A DNA stretch of 64,000 nucleotides. Origin: Elysia chlorotica. Taxonomy: Eukaryota > Mollusca > Gastropoda > Plakobranchidae. Position numbers and translations under genes: made by a program. Positions 48,976-63,149 of the stretch are shown in pieces (the first letter of the stretch is position 1; the number at the start of each line of letters is the position of its first letter). The DNA lies in the NCBI GenBank assembly GCA_003991915.1, contig RQTK01000209.1, positions 255,875-319,874 on the forward strand, given 5' to 3'. The notes below the pieces were generated by a model. The model was not told the origin of the DNA and did no database searches. It worked only from the letters and a program-made list of their open reading frames with translations.

Positions 48976-51660
48976 GAAGCCGTATCGGAATTGTCTATTT
49001 TCGGGCATATGAGACGTTAAACTACGAGCGAGCTTCGCCTGTCTGCCGGCAGAACAAGACACAGAATAGAATGATACAGCAAGGTGAGCAAGGCCAGATA
49101 ACGTCCATTGTTTATCAGACTCGAGCTCTGAGGCTCTGCCTCCGCCTGCCCGTCTGACCAGATAGCTGGTCCATTGTTTATGGAGTCCTCAGCAGATAGC
49201 GCGAAGCGGGGGGGCGCTCCATTGGCAGACATGCCAACCTGTGCGACGACGCCAATCTCGCCAAATTTAACCAAAACAAAGTGTAATAAAAATAAATGTG
49301 TACAAATACGCCATTTTTGCATAGTTGGCGGGTCTGCATTCGGGAGCACTCCATTAGCAATACTGCCACCCACTGCGTCTCCATGTCTACTACTGTTTTA
49401 GACTCCAAAAAGAGTGATATTCACCTATGAAAAATACGCTTTTTTGACGTCGGGTTGGCAGGTCTTCATTAAGGATCTACTGGTGCTACTGTGCAGGCTA
49501 CCAGAGCTCAGGACTCCATGCTTACACAGGGTTTGTCATCCACACGGGTAAAATGGACACTTCCCTCAGGCACGGTGTTTTCTGAAGGCTCAATGACTCC
49601 GTGAATCAAGTAGTGGACGCCGATGCTGATGTCCTTACCCATTGTCTTCGTTTTTGTCTTGTGTACCCATATCGCAATGCAAATGATTGCGGGTGGCAGC
49701 GCCCCTGGGCTCAGTCGGCTAGCTATAATTACTCACAATCTGCAGGGTTCGAGGTTCAAATCAAGTTCCCTTGTCTTTGTATATAAGGTTCTTGGCGGAA
49801 TCCTTGACGTATACAGAACTAAAAGTTACTTTTGATGATAGAATATTGAGACGAACTCATGCAATAAGTATAATAAAATCCTCGGAGGTTGAGGGTAAAC
49901 ACGGCCGTTTTGATGTTTTATCTTAAACATCTTCCGACGTTTGTGGGTTGAGCTTCAACAGCCCTTTGTTGTAAACGTTTTATTGATGAATTAGCAATGG
50001 TCAAACTTTAGTAATAATTATATTTTTAAAAATAAAAGCACTAAAATTAACGCCACTTTTAAACCCCTGCTTCTTGTAGGATTTGAACTATCCTGTGAAA
50101 CATTCTGCTGCTACAGTGCTAGTTGGCTAAGCATTAAATATCAAAGTACATGTACAATGTATCCCGGAAAGAGAAAAGGACTGGAAGCGAAAGAGAAACT
50201 TTATACAAATAAAAAATCAATGCAAAATTTATTCAAGAATTATTTTACTTTCAGTGGTACCAGCTGGGTTAGAGAGTATTAGAGAGTATTCTATTTATAA
50301 CCAATTGTAGATTGGAACAATCATGTCGATATTATTCTATTTCTATCCAAACGCAGTGCATGTGAAATTATCTGAGACCAGTTGGGTAAGAGAGTACATT
50401 TTGTATCACATTTTCATTTCTAGTCAAATGAAGATGGGTGATAGAACGCAATAACTCCAACCGGAATCAGACTATGCAGCAATAACTCTCCAACAGTTAC
50501 TGTACATTGTAATACTACGGCAGAGTTTGGCGGGTGGAAAAAAAAACAGTGACATCACGTGACCCCGGCCCATTGTAGCATGTTTCGGGAATACCCCATA
50601 TAATCAGTGTCATGGGTGAAAGGTGTGCAACACAACCCCACAATAACCTTTGTGTTCCTGATAACAAGATTATTGTTTTCTCGACTATCTTGTGCATTTC
50701 TCGAAAGGGCAAGTCTTAATCCCCCAAACAATTTTCGGCTCCCTTTTGTTTTCCAGTCAGATTCTTTAACACAACGATTATTGTTTTATTGAAACCAAAG
50801 AACTTGTATTTTTTCTGCCTGTAGTATGTTGTATAATGTATTGGATATAATAATTAATCATCGACTTGAAGTTTAAATCAGTCAAAGATTCTTTCACTTT
50901 GGTTTCCCTAGTGGCCCCAGTTCGGGAAATAGTGCTAGGTTCATTTGCTTTTACGAAAATTCGTATAGATGTACATTGTATTTGTAGCTAGACGGAGGCA
51001 CCAGATGGTCAGTGAATCTCGGACCTTCTGCGCGGTAATCCAGAGCTCTTGTAACTGAATTATCTGACGGTCCTCTATTTTGGATTCTCTATTATTCGTC
51101 CTTTATATTCGACTCGAGAGCAAGTGTTAAAGAAAACGTTATGAATGTAATCATTCCTGATTCAATTTGTGGTCTTACGCAAGTGAAAGTAGTTCCATTT
51201 TACTTTCGTTATTACTATCTTTTGTTTATTATAATCATTTCTTTATAATTGACTGCATACGATACGTTTTTCTGATGTAATTTCTTTTCGAATTGCCTAT
51301 CGGGAGCAAAGATAGCAATCTGGAGCGGATGGCGATTGGTTGTTGGTTGGGCTCTCTAACTACGTCATTCAGATTCAGACTTGTGGGGCTCTGCAGGGTA
51401 GGGGATCGGACTGCATCTTTAGGGTTAATTTAGATCTATGAACATTATGGGTGAACTGATATGTTTTATTATAGTAGAGTTTGTTTTACTGGTTAACCCT
51501 CTAAGGGTGAGTTCGGGGCAACATTTTTATTTTTTTCATGTTTTTGTTTTTATTTTTTATTTTTTTAATTCTTTATTTCATTTTGGGTTATTGTTTAAAG
51601 CTGGCCAGAAGTGCGATGTTGGGATCAGATTGATTTGTGTAATGCTCAGACCTCATATAT
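48976..51660. other. Region without recognised gene
   Basis: Contains a tRNA-like reverse segment at about 50065-50135 with box-B complement 'ggatttgaactatcc', several T-rich stretches and no convincing exon. Open frames at 49017-49408 overlap on both strands and show no family motif. Confidence 0.4.
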
Positions 51661-51669
51661 AAAAGAAAA

Positions 51670-52120
<451 letters not shown>

Positions 52121-52468
52121 AGAGAACAGAAACTCTGAGAACGGCCGAGAGAGGCGACCGAGTAATAATAGAAAGATGCTTATCTGGCCGTCTGCCGGGG
52201 TTTGCTAGAGTTAACCCCCCGCGTTGCCAGGGACGCGCGATTGCCTGTCACATTTTATTCTTCTTCAATGAGCTCACCCAAAATCTATTGTGCTGGTTAC
52301 AGCAGCGTCTTCAACTTCTCAAACCACCACCGTTTGTTTTTGTTATTTTGTTTTTGTTGGGAGGTTTTTACCCTATGGAATTTAACCATTATCGTATTAA
52401 TTTTGTTTTTGATTTAGCAATCGCTGTTAATTTACTTTTTTTTTTCTCTTTTTTTACTCTCTCTACTT

Positions 52469-52671
<203 letters not shown>

Positions 52672-53182
52672 AATTCCCTCCTTCTATGGACATCAAGATA
52701 ATAGATATACGTGGAACGAGGGAACAGACAGGAGGATATGGGCAAAATTAAAACCAAAGAGAAATAAAACTGGGAAAAGATAAAATTATGAAACGAAAGA
52801 AAACGGGGAATTAAATGAACAGAAGGGTAATAAAGGAAATGACGAAGAATGACAATACAATGGTTATACCGAATAAACAGGGTAAATATTAAAGAAAACC
52901 AGAGTAGAAACTTACGTCAAGGAGAGATGAAATAGATAATGTAAGAAAGAGGATAAAACGAATACGAGAAAATTTGCGTTATTTATAAATGACAATGTTG
53001 GTCCATCTTGGATTTAAAACAATGACAGTAAGATTGGGAACAGTTTTCATGACAAAATCATCGTTGGGGCGAAACCCTCAGAACAAGTCTAAAACTGACA
53101 GGCATAAAATTGGCTTTGATGGGCTTGTTAGTGGTTGGTGGACAGACAAAGGGAGAAAATGACAGAGACAGAGAGAGAGGGG

Positions 53183-53212
<30 letters not shown>

Positions 53213-53213
<1 letters not shown>

Positions 53214-53900
53214 GGGAAAGCGGGTAGTGCTATAGGCTGGTAGAAGTGCAGTTCGTATCTCAATCAGTACCAGGAGGGGGGTGCTGCTAAAGTAGATTGC
53301 TCAGTTGGCAGGGCTCTAAACTTACAAGCAGGACGTTCGGAGATCGCATCTAAGTTGGTGTCCCTCGTCACCATATACATTGATATTTTGTCCCGCAAGC
53401 CAGGGATTGGAAATGTACGTAAAACAGAAGGCTACAATTGTACTTAGCAGTGTATTATAATTATATTTTTTTTTTACCAATAGAGCTAAGGAGGGCGATA
53501 GTATTGTTGAACTACAAACCAATGACTAATTAAGACACTGGCTGTGTTAGAGCGAGGGGAAAGCGGGTAGTGCTACTAGGCTGGTAAAAGTGCAGTTCGT
53601 ATCTCAATCAGTACCAGGAGGGGGGTGCTGCTAAAGTAGATTGCTCAGTTGGCAGGGCTCTAAACTTACAAGCAGGACGTTCGGAGATCGCATCTAAGTT
53701 GGTGTCCCTCGTCACCATATACATTGATATTTTGTCCCGCAAGCCAGGGATTGGAAATGTACGTAAAACAGAAGGCTACAATTGTACTTAGCAGTGTATT
53801 ATAATTATATTTTTTTTTTACCAATAGAGCTAAGGAGGGCGATAGTATTGTTGAACTACAAACCAATGACTAATTAAGACACTGGCTGTGTTAGAGCGAG
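53213..53900 (+). repeat. 344-bp tandem duplication
   Basis: Copies at about 53213-53556 and 53557-53900 are almost identical ('ggggaaagcgggtagtgcta' to 'ctggctgtgttagagcga'), with about three differences near the left end. Each carries a tRNA-like stretch ('attgctcagttggcagggct'). Confidence 0.95.
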
Positions 53901-53979
53901 TCGATAGAGGGTTTGCGAATCACCTTATAACAACGGGTGACATTATCACGACACACCGGCATGGAGTTTTTCAGAACGC

Positions 53980-54105
53980 CCATATGATTGGCTCCGTAAG
54001 TTTGCATAGAGCTATGATTGGACGCCTATACAGATTCTACCGATTCTTCTATCTATCGTCTTCGTGGTCGTTAAGTGCCCTTATACCGCAAGACTTGTAT
54101 TGTAC
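53980..54105 (+). repeat. Dispersed repeat D copy 2
   Basis: 'catatgattggctccgtaag', 'gctatgattggacgcctata' and 'ctatcgtcttcgtggtcgtt' match the ordered blocks of repeat D. Confidence 0.6.
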
Positions 54106-54654
54106 TACAGTCTGGGTCTCTGACTGAGAGACTGCCTCCCTGGTCTCGGCGCTCACGCTACCTGACTTCCCGCCATCTCCGTGGCGACCGTCTGGTCATT
54201 TCCTTCATCCCAGGGATGCTACACTACTGGGGACTGTGGGGAGTCGAGTCCCTTGTCCTGGGGCTACATCTACACCCTGCCTACTGGCAGCTTGGCACGC
54301 AAGCTTCATACACCGCCATGAACCAGATGGAGGAGAAATAAAAACACAAAACAAAAACCCACACCCACCCATTGCGGCGACTCTATGTCCCAGAATGAGT
54401 CGATAGGTTTAAACTAACTAAACTAAGGTAATGGGGCTGTAATTTGACGAATTCATTATTTTTCTACTTTCTAGACTTTTGTCATAATGACACTTATTAA
54501 AGAAATTTTCACCAAAATAAAATGTGGGTCTTATAATTAAAATTACGTGAGCACGCTAAGACTCTCTATGAGTCACGTTACAAAAACGAATCGGAAGCTT
54601 TGCAAAATGTAAAATTAATGCTAGCGGTAGAGACACGAAAATGAGTTATCATGG

Positions 54655-54725
54655 TTCATATGGTAGCGTACTGGACTGATGATACTCTATGCATTAGGTT
54701 CGAATTTTAGCGGATGCCACCGTTA
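54655..54725 (+). repeat. tRNA-like element
   Basis: 'tggtagcgtactggactgat' (A-box-like) and 'ttaggttcgaattttagcgg' (B-box-like), spaced as in a tRNA but without good stems. Confidence 0.4.
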
Positions 54726-54892
54726 CCGTAGAGTAAAAATTCATGGGAAATCTATGCACGGAGGTAAAAACAACAAAATTACTGTATCGATATGAAGAAA
54801 ATAGTGTCAATAATCGGAATATAACCTTGGCTTAGTTTGAGTTAGCTGCGGATGGCAAAGAAATAAAAAAGGAAAACAAAAAAGGATCTATA

Positions 54893-55060
54893 CGGCGACG
54901 GAATCCCAGAACAGGATACCCAGGACTTGCTCAATTGATCATATAATACTGACAAAAACTCAAACTGTAGTAAAGAACACGGCAGCCAAAGCAGGGTTTG
55001 AACCCAGACCTCTTGCTTCGAGAGCCGACTCTTTTACCCCAGCGCCTTCACGCTACGACA
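54893..55060 (-). mobile_element. SINE head copy
   Basis: On the minus strand 'gcgctggggtaaaagagtcg' and 'gtctgggttcaaaccctgct' are A- and B-box regions. The 3' part is short ('caggacttgctcaattgatc'). Confidence 0.65.
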
Positions 55061-55559
55061 GAGCCAGGAACGATAACCACAAGGCTCGCGCTGCCGAGGT
55101 GTCAGAGTCCATTGTAGTTGTCTCCCCCTTTTCTCGGATTCTCTCCCTACGACTTCCGCTTCCTGCTGGACGCCGTCTGCTCTAATGAGCCTCCATTCTT
55201 CGGCCAGGCTCCAGGAGGATCGCGTTCGCTCCAGTCTTACATTTCGTGATTCTCTCACACTCCTTGTTAAATTGATTCCTTTTTTCTTGTTTTGTTTCGT
55301 TTTGTTTTATTTTCTCTTGCTGTTGTTTATTTTTATGTTATCTTTTGGGTCTAGATTATTTTTGTTTTTCTTTTTAAATTAGATTGGTTGCAATAGCCAC
55401 TGTTGGTATTAATTAATGTTGTTAATGTCGTTGTTGCTTTTGTTGTTATGGTGTTACTTCTGAGCCTCTGAAGCTGAATTTTTGTGTTACACGTATATAC
55501 TTTTTTGCCTATGGTTAGCAAGTGTAGCTCTCCACGGTTTTGATTCAGCACACAAAAGA

Positions 55560-55812
55560 AGTCGCGGTAGCCCTGGGGTAGGACGCCGACTTCCGACGCA
55601 AAAGGTTCATGGTTCGAGCCCTGGCGATTTCGCTACTTACTGGTTGGTTCGGTGTCAGACTGGCTGAGACAGGAGTCATGGTACCCCCGCCCTGTCTTGT
55701 GTGTGCCAACACATTAAATTGCCAGACGTCAGTCTTGCGACCCGTCCACAATATATCCTATACCGGTATATTGCTGATGTTGGACGTTAAACACAACTCA
55801 ACTAAACAACAG
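55560..55812 (+). mobile_element. Full-length SINE
   Basis: Matches the 9811-10074 copy throughout: 'gtagccctggggtaggacgc', 'ggttcatggttcgagccctg', 'ctgagacaggagtcatggta', 'gctgatgttggacgttaaac', and an 'aactcaactaaacaa' tail. Confidence 0.85.
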
Positions 55813-55837
55813 AAGCATTGCGATACGCGACCACTGG

Positions 55838-56000
55838 AGAAAACGAAGACGGTAGGTAAACAAGTCTGTATAAATGGCGTCCAATCGTTGTTCCATCCTA
55901 GACTTACGGAGCCAATGAGCGATCAGAGAATCCTATGACTGAGGAGCGTGATTACATCATCCGTTACCGGCGTGTGGATTGCAAAGCCTCTGTAATACAA
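55838..56000 (+). repeat. Dispersed repeat D copy 3 (opposite orientation)
   Basis: Reverse complement of the D order: 'aaaacgaagacggtag', 'ggcgtccaatcgtt', 'gagccaatgagcgatcagag', ending near 'attgcaaagcctctgta'. Confidence 0.7.
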
Positions 56001-56221
56001 TGTATTGTAAATATATTGTCCTTGGGGGCAAACATCAAAGAGCGTACACAGAGATAAACTGCTGGGAGAAAAAAAAAACTTCTCTTATCTGCACTCTATG
56101 TCTCCGGACACAGAATCTCGTTCTCCAACAAACATGTAGACAAGTTATGTAAACCAACATGGACTTGATGAAGGAACAAAGGCTAGTCTGATTCGCCGCT
56201 CGCCCTGATGCTGATGTTATT

Positions 56222-57155
<934 letters not shown>

Positions 57156-57241
57156 TGTTTTAAAATTTCTATCTCTATTCCCCCTCCCCCCCCTTTATAT
57201 GTCTGTATGTCCGTTTGTCAATCGGTCTGTCTGTCTGTATG

Positions 57242-57273
<32 letters not shown>

Positions 57274-57420
57274 ACTCACTCTCTGGACCACTTGAAAACC
57301 CTTGTCAAATCGGAAGGCAAGAGTCACAGGTGTACACTTGAAAGTGCAATAACCATCGCACAATAACGGTGTATGGGAAAACTGAAGACAGGCTACTTTT
57401 CCGCTCTACTCAGCAGTTAC

Positions 57421-57426
<6 letters not shown>

Positions 57427-57498
<72 letters not shown>

Positions 57499-57500
57499 AG
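57427..57500 (+). repeat. (GA)n microsatellite
   Basis: About 65 bp of perfect GA. Confidence 0.97.
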
Positions 57501-57529
57501 AGGAATGCGTCCCGAGACGTAAATGCACA

Positions 57530-58560
57530 AATGGTGGTGGTGTTGAGGATAATCATGATGATCATAATGACGACGACAACGATCATTATGATGATTATGG
57601 TAATGACAAGGAGAGACTAGTACAGTGATGTCGAAAACGGAAAATCTACATCACAATACAAACTAACAATTCCTGAATTAGACCAAGAGAGAAAGAGAGT
57701 ACACTCAACGTACAAAGAACAAAGAGAAGCCAACCTGATGGGCGAGAACATGCAAGCGAACTGATAACGACAGTATCGTTCTTCAAACAACAACTGGGAA
57801 CAGAGTTCGCTCCCCTTCTCCGGTTTGGCGGACCCAGGCCATGATGTTGCCACATGTAAACGTTGTTAACTCAGATTTAGTGGCTGCCGGTACGGATACG
57901 TACCAAGTTGCCTTGTCGATACACGTACTTCAATGAAGCAAGAGAGCGAAAACACGGAAACAAGAAGGGGAAAGAAAAGGGGAAAAAATTAGACAGGACA
58001 ATTCAAATCTTGCAAAAGTTGTACTAAGTGAAAGAATTTCTTTCATTTTTGCTTATCCATGTTGGATGTTGAGGTTTAAGCCCGGAGAACAATAAATAAT
58101 TTCATCGTATCAAAAGTTTGATATTTGTTTTGGAGCAGAGCCACAGCCAAAACTAATAATCTTGAAGGAGTTACGCCGCTTGCACAAAGAGCTGTTCCGG
58201 ATGAGTGAATCTCTCTCGGATCTGGCCACATGTTCTGCAGCGTGGTAGGCCAAAAACCTGGACGCCTTATCACAATGCGACAACAGGTACGGCCAAAAAT
58301 ATTTTTTTCCGAGATAAGTCGGTGGAAATCACTTTGGGCCTTGATGGTTTTGCCAAGAAATACAGAATCGTAAAGAGGGAATTGCAGGTAAAGTGATGTT
58401 CACACTTTACATCGGGAAAGTTCAGTGCACTGCGATAGCCTGGTACATGATATACCACACGCAACCTGGATTTAACATTTTTTTTTTATTTTTAATTGTG
58501 TTAAATGATATAACACTTGAGAAAGAAACATGACGGGCAAAAAGATATGGGGATAGATGG
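57530..58560. other. Region without recognised gene
   Basis: Open frames here (for example 57617-57855 minus and 58205-58396 plus) show no domain or convincing splice-linked partner. There is a short ATCATGATGATC-type stretch near 57550-57600. Confidence 0.4.
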
Positions 58561-58567
58561 GGTGCAA

Positions 58568-58568
<1 letters not shown>

Positions 58569-58644
<76 letters not shown>

Positions 58645-58819
58645 GGGGGGGGAGGGAGATATAGATGTAAAATATTAAAATAATGGCACATATAGGAGAG
58701 GTAGAAATTAAATGAGGGGAAAAGCAAGAGAGGGAATGAAAGGGGATAGATTGAGAGGAAAAAAAGGAAAACCGGGAGAGAGAAAGAGGGATACAGAGCG
58801 AGAGATATATAGAGAGAAA

Positions 58820-58869
<50 letters not shown>

Positions 58870-58915
58870 CAGAGTAAGACATAGTGATATATATAGAGAG
58901 AAAGATATATAGAGA
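58569..58915 (+). repeat. (GA)n microsatellites
   Basis: Two GA runs (58569-58640 and about 58825-58867) within purine-rich sequence. Confidence 0.95.
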
Positions 58916-59654
58916 GAGGCTGAACCTTTGTAAAGCAATGTTTCTACATTTGAGAACTTCTGAGAAAGCTGTTAGTTTAAAGATACAGTCATGTTCAATC
59001 TACAATGAATTTCAACGACCCTCCCACACAATGAATGTAATCTAGGCATGGCGGCTGTGAGGGAGTTCCCCATAGCGTACTGGTAGGGGATTGCGGCGCG
59101 AGTCTTGGCTCACCTACCATCCAGATCAAAGAAAACAATAACAGTTGTAATGTTCGCACCAGCACTTGTGATAATATCCTAACCCTCCATTCTTGTGTTC
59201 CTTCACTTCACTTCTACTGACTTCTATTCGTTTTTTTCACTTGTTTCAATTTCTCTTCACTCTTCTTCATTTTTACTAACTTCTCTTCAGTTTTTGTCAC
59301 TTTTCTCCATCTCTTCACTTCTCTTAACTTCCATTGAATTTGTTTCACTTCACTTTACTTCAGATTTTCTTTTATTTCTATGCATTTTCCTCACCTGTCT
59401 TCAATTCAGAAAAAAATTGAATTTGTTTTTGTTTTTGTTATTGATTTCCAACTTAATTCAACCTTCGAAGTTACGCATTGAAATTCAATGCATAAAATGT
59501 ACAGTCCAATATTAATAAGTCTATATACTCAGACACCACAAGCTTTAGTTACTGTTTGAAGTTAACTTTTTTAACTGAGATAAAGCGGTGCCGGATAGCT
59601 CCGTCTCTAGCCCTTCGGTCTTGGCGTTTTTGTTTTGTTTTTGTTGTTGTTGTT

Positions 59655-59770
59655 GTTTTTAATATCTCATTGCCCTCCCTATGTATAGGATAGTTCAATG
59701 ATTGGACGCCGGTAAAGACTTCCCCATTTAACGTTTCCGTTTTCGCAATGAGTCCCAGTACCACAAGGCC
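59655..59770 (+). repeat. Dispersed repeat D copy 4
   Basis: 'caatgattggacgccggtaa' and 'gtttccgttttcgcaatgag' match the right half of repeat D; the left half is diverged. Confidence 0.5.
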
Positions 59771-60167
59771 TTCAATACCGCAATGATGCCGGCAGTTTGT
59801 GTGGGACTTAAACAGGCCAGACCCGCTAATGGCCAGTCCAGACTCGCCAGTTTTACACCCGCGATGACAAACTGACCAGAGATGGTCAGGTCATGCCAAC
59901 ACTAGATAAGTTTAGTACATGTACTAGACTATGTGTACCACACAAGACCTATATCTAAGTTCTTCCACAGAGAAGAAAAATAAAATATTACTGAATTACA
60001 ATGTACAAGGTTCACACTTTTTGTTACCTGCAGACCTGAATACTAGTCGTTTCTTGGAAATGCCTGAAAATTCAACCAATCTCAAATAAATTCTGTTTTG
60101 ATCGGGCAGGTAAATTGCCTAGAAACGATTAGATTTTCATGGATTTTCTAACAATGACAAGTATCCT

Positions 60168-60266
60168 GATTAAACTGCAATATTATGTAAACCATTATTC
60201 ATATGCATACAGGGTTCAGATTAAACTGCAATATTATGTAAACCATTATTCATATGCATACAGGGT
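60168..60266 (+). repeat. 51-bp tandem duplication
   Basis: Two exact copies starting 'gattaaactgcaatattatg' at 60168 and 60219, ending 'atgcatacagggt'. Confidence 0.95.
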
Positions 60267-60289
60267 CAGTCTGTCTTCAGACCAGATGA

Positions 60290-60435
60290 CTATTTTTACC
60301 AGGAGACAAGAGTCCAGGTCTCCCTCGCCCTGTCTCGTGTGCGGCAACAGGAAAAACTGTAGACGTCAATCTTGGGACCCATCCACTATATCGCCTCTCT
60401 AGTGCTGACGTTGCACGTTACGCAACAAAACAAAC
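60290..60435 (+). mobile_element. SINE, 5'-truncated
   Basis: 'gccctgtctcgtgtgcggca', 'gtagacgtcaatcttgggac' and 'agtgctgacgttgcacgtta' are the 3' half of the main SINE. Confidence 0.75.
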
Positions 60436-60454
60436 AAACATCTATCCCAGGAAT

Positions 60455-60575
60455 TTGTTGTTCCTCAGCGTCCAACGAGACAGCCCTATATAGGCTACAG
60501 TCTGGACGGACCCCAAGACTGACATCTGACAATTTAACGTGCTGCTACACAGAGACAGTGCGTGGATACCATGAC
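60455..60575 (-). mobile_element. SINE, inverted relative to its neighbour
   Basis: 'cctcagcgtccaacgagaca', 'ataggctacagtctggacgg' and 'gctacacagagacagtgcgt' on the minus strand. It forms an inverted pair with the copy at 60290-60435, separated by about 20 bp. Confidence 0.75.
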
Positions 60576-60834
60576 TCTATCCCAGGAAGCATATCGACCA
60601 CGTGACTTTCACTTCCGGAGCAGACAGTAAGAACTTTCTTCTTGTGTCGGCACCGCTGTGTCACTGTGACATTTGGTCCGCTGAAAGTTCCAGAAGCTTT
60701 GATAGTGCTGCAGTAAAACATCACAGCAGGCGGTTGTATCAACTACCTGTTCATTGGATTATCACCTTTGCCTGGTTTCCCACTGATCCAGCATAAACAA
60801 TTATATAGTTACACTTACTTGAACAGATGTCAAG

Positions 60835-61158
60835 ACCTCTACCTTACTCCAGGTCCCTTTCTTTCCTCTGCAATCTCTGACTGCCTCCCTTTCCTCTCCT
60901 CACATTTTGTCTATATTGACTCCCTCACTCACCCCAGATACCCCCTCTCTCTCTTTCTCTCTCTCACTCTACCTTCCTCCACTTCCCTCTCTTTCCTCTG
61001 CAATCTCGGCTGCCTCCCTTCTCTCTCCTCACATCTTGTCTATATTGTTTCTCCCTCACTCACGCCCAGATCCCCCTCTCTCCTCTCTCTCCATCTCTCT
61101 CTCCTCTCTCTCTCCTCTCTCTCCATCTGTCTCTCCACATCTCTCTCTCTCTCTCTCT

Positions 61159-61198
<40 letters not shown>

Positions 61199-61335
61199 TT
61201 CTCTTCTCCATTCCTACTTTCTCCCTTTCTGTCTGTCTTTCCCTCTCTTTCTCCCTCCGCTCTCTCTCTCTCTCTCTCTCTCTCTGCCTCTCTCTTTCTC
61301 TCTCTCTCTCGTTCTCTTTCTCTCTCTATATATAT
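60835..61335 (+). repeat. CT-rich degenerate repeat with duplicated segment
   Basis: Two related units ('ctttcctctgcaatctctga' at about 60862 and 'ctttcctctgcaatctcggc' at about 60990, each followed by 'cacatnttgtctatattg') lead into (CT)n. Confidence 0.85.
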
Positions 61336-61769
61336 CTCTCTTTGAACACATGGGACGCTCATCTTCCACCGCCTTCCTCTATAATCTTGAGAGTAATAAA
61401 ATACTGTTCTCAATAAGAATACCATAGATATCCATGATTTCACCCTGGGATATTCTTGTCACTCTGAATTATTTCCCAAGCAATAACAGTTTTCACCTGA
61501 AAACCATAAAACTGACCGCTTCTCCAAATCCGTTAAAATGGCCGTGTAAATGACCACTTCCTCTTAATGTCCAGATGATTCAATCTCCCGCTGCACCTTA
61601 CAGCTTAGTCGACATACAGATACATTCAGGTATCGCTGTAACTTGTAAACTGCAGGTGGCAATTGATTCGGCAGCTGGATCGCTTGCCACACCTTTATTT
61701 TCCGGATAAAATAGGTAAATACGGCGGAGTCTTCAAGAAACCATGTACTAAAAACTATCATAGATGAAG

Positions 61770-61935
61770 ACAGGCAGACAGACAGACAGACAGATATGTA
61801 GAAACAGGCTGACAGACGAAGAAAGACAGACATAAACAAATACACAGACTCGCAGACGAACAGGGAAACAGACATTCATAGACAGAGAGACAGACAGAGA
61901 TAGACAGACGCACACACTCACATAGACAGACAGAA
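61770..61935 (+). repeat. (ACAG)n-rich tract
   Basis: Interrupted GACAGACA repeats. Confidence 0.85.
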
Positions 61936-63000
61936 ACAGAACTACTCTAAAAATTCATCTTTTTTTATGATTTTTTCCCCCCATGTTCTCAGGAAAGAAA
62001 AAAAAATGTATGCGAAGAGGGTTTGCTCTAGTTTTCAGTTCGAACCCCCGACCTTCTGCACGCCGCTCAAGAACACAACCCCTTGCCGAGAGGTTCGTTT
62101 CCCGCAAGAATTGCATTTTAACGCATATACAATACGTAGTCATCTAACCGTGTTTATCATATAATTTCAAAAACGTAACCTGAATTTACAATCTTCAAAT
62201 TTAAAGATCATTAATTTTGTATCGACAATCAGTTCGTCCTAAACAAAGATCTTGGTGCATCGATTGGAGAGTCTTTGTGTTTACTGTAGGTCTAACAGGA
62301 CAAAACTTCATTCTATTGTCAGAGATAACTTTTGGACCGTAACATAGCGACAAGTTCAATGTTATCTTTTTAACCTTTGTCGTGAAGTGTTATTGTCAAT
62401 GAGTTGATTGTTCTTGTCTGGTGCATTACTTTTCCTTCAAAACTCGAACAAAGTCAAAGATTATTAAGTGTATACAGCTAACATTGGCTTGAGTGGAGTC
62501 TCCAAAACTTCTGATAACCTGGATAATGTCATTACAACGGCAGCAATGGCAAGAACTACAACATCGACTGAAACATTAACAACAGCAACAAAAAACAACA
62601 ACAGCAGCAGCAACAACAGTAACTATAACTACAACAACATAAAAACACCAAGTAGTGATACATTCAAGATAAAGGGAAAAAAGATGGTTATTGAAATTCG
62701 GCCAAGTAAGATATTTTTTATACATTTAAGATAAGGAAAAATGGTTATACAATATTTTTTCCCTTTAAATCTTGTTCAAGTGGGTCAACAATGACATAAC
62801 TAAGGATGGGAAAAATAATTTTCTTGTGGAAACTACGCTTTAATATCTGGTTGGAGGGAACGTATCATTTACCTCGTTTTACACCCGTTTTGTTCATATG
62901 AGGTATGCTGTAGATCGATGGTTCCACAGGCATTGTAAAGATACACCTACATGTACTAGGATTTATTTTGGATAGTCATTATATACTGCCACTCACTGAA
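61936..63000. other. Region without recognised gene
   Basis: A tRNA-like reverse segment lies at about 62030-62100 (complement of 'gggggttcgaactgaaaact'). The plus-strand frame at 62468-62734 is a T/N/S-rich low-complexity run without flanking splice evidence. Confidence 0.35.
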
Positions 63001-63090
63001 ACACCAAGACCGGGGATCGAACCTCGGACACACAGGCTTAATAAGGAAGTCGGCGTTTTACCGACTGAGCTACATCATTATTTCCATTAG
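63000..63090 (-). repeat. tRNA-like sequence
   Basis: On the minus strand 'gtagctcagtcggtaaaacg' (A box) and 'gaggttcgatccccggtctt' (B box) are correctly spaced. Acceptor and anticodon stems do not pair well, so it is more likely a SINE head or tRNA pseudogene than a functional tRNA. Confidence 0.5.
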
Positions 63091-63149
63091 ACGATGGCGT
63101 ACTACTTTACTCGTATATAATTATAAATGATTAACTCTGTTTATCTACT

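Noticed and set aside
53322-53866. Two identical 66-codon minus-strand open frames
   Set aside because: They are the same non-coding sequence in each copy of the 344-bp tandem duplication, with no family motif.
54075-54341. Plus-strand 88-codon frame beginning MPLYRKTCIV
   Set aside because: It overlaps dispersed repeat D and has no recognisable domain or splice partners.
63000-63090. Functional tRNA gene
   Set aside because: The A and B boxes are good, but acceptor and anticodon stems do not pair convincingly, and similar tRNA-like heads occur in SINEs throughout the window.
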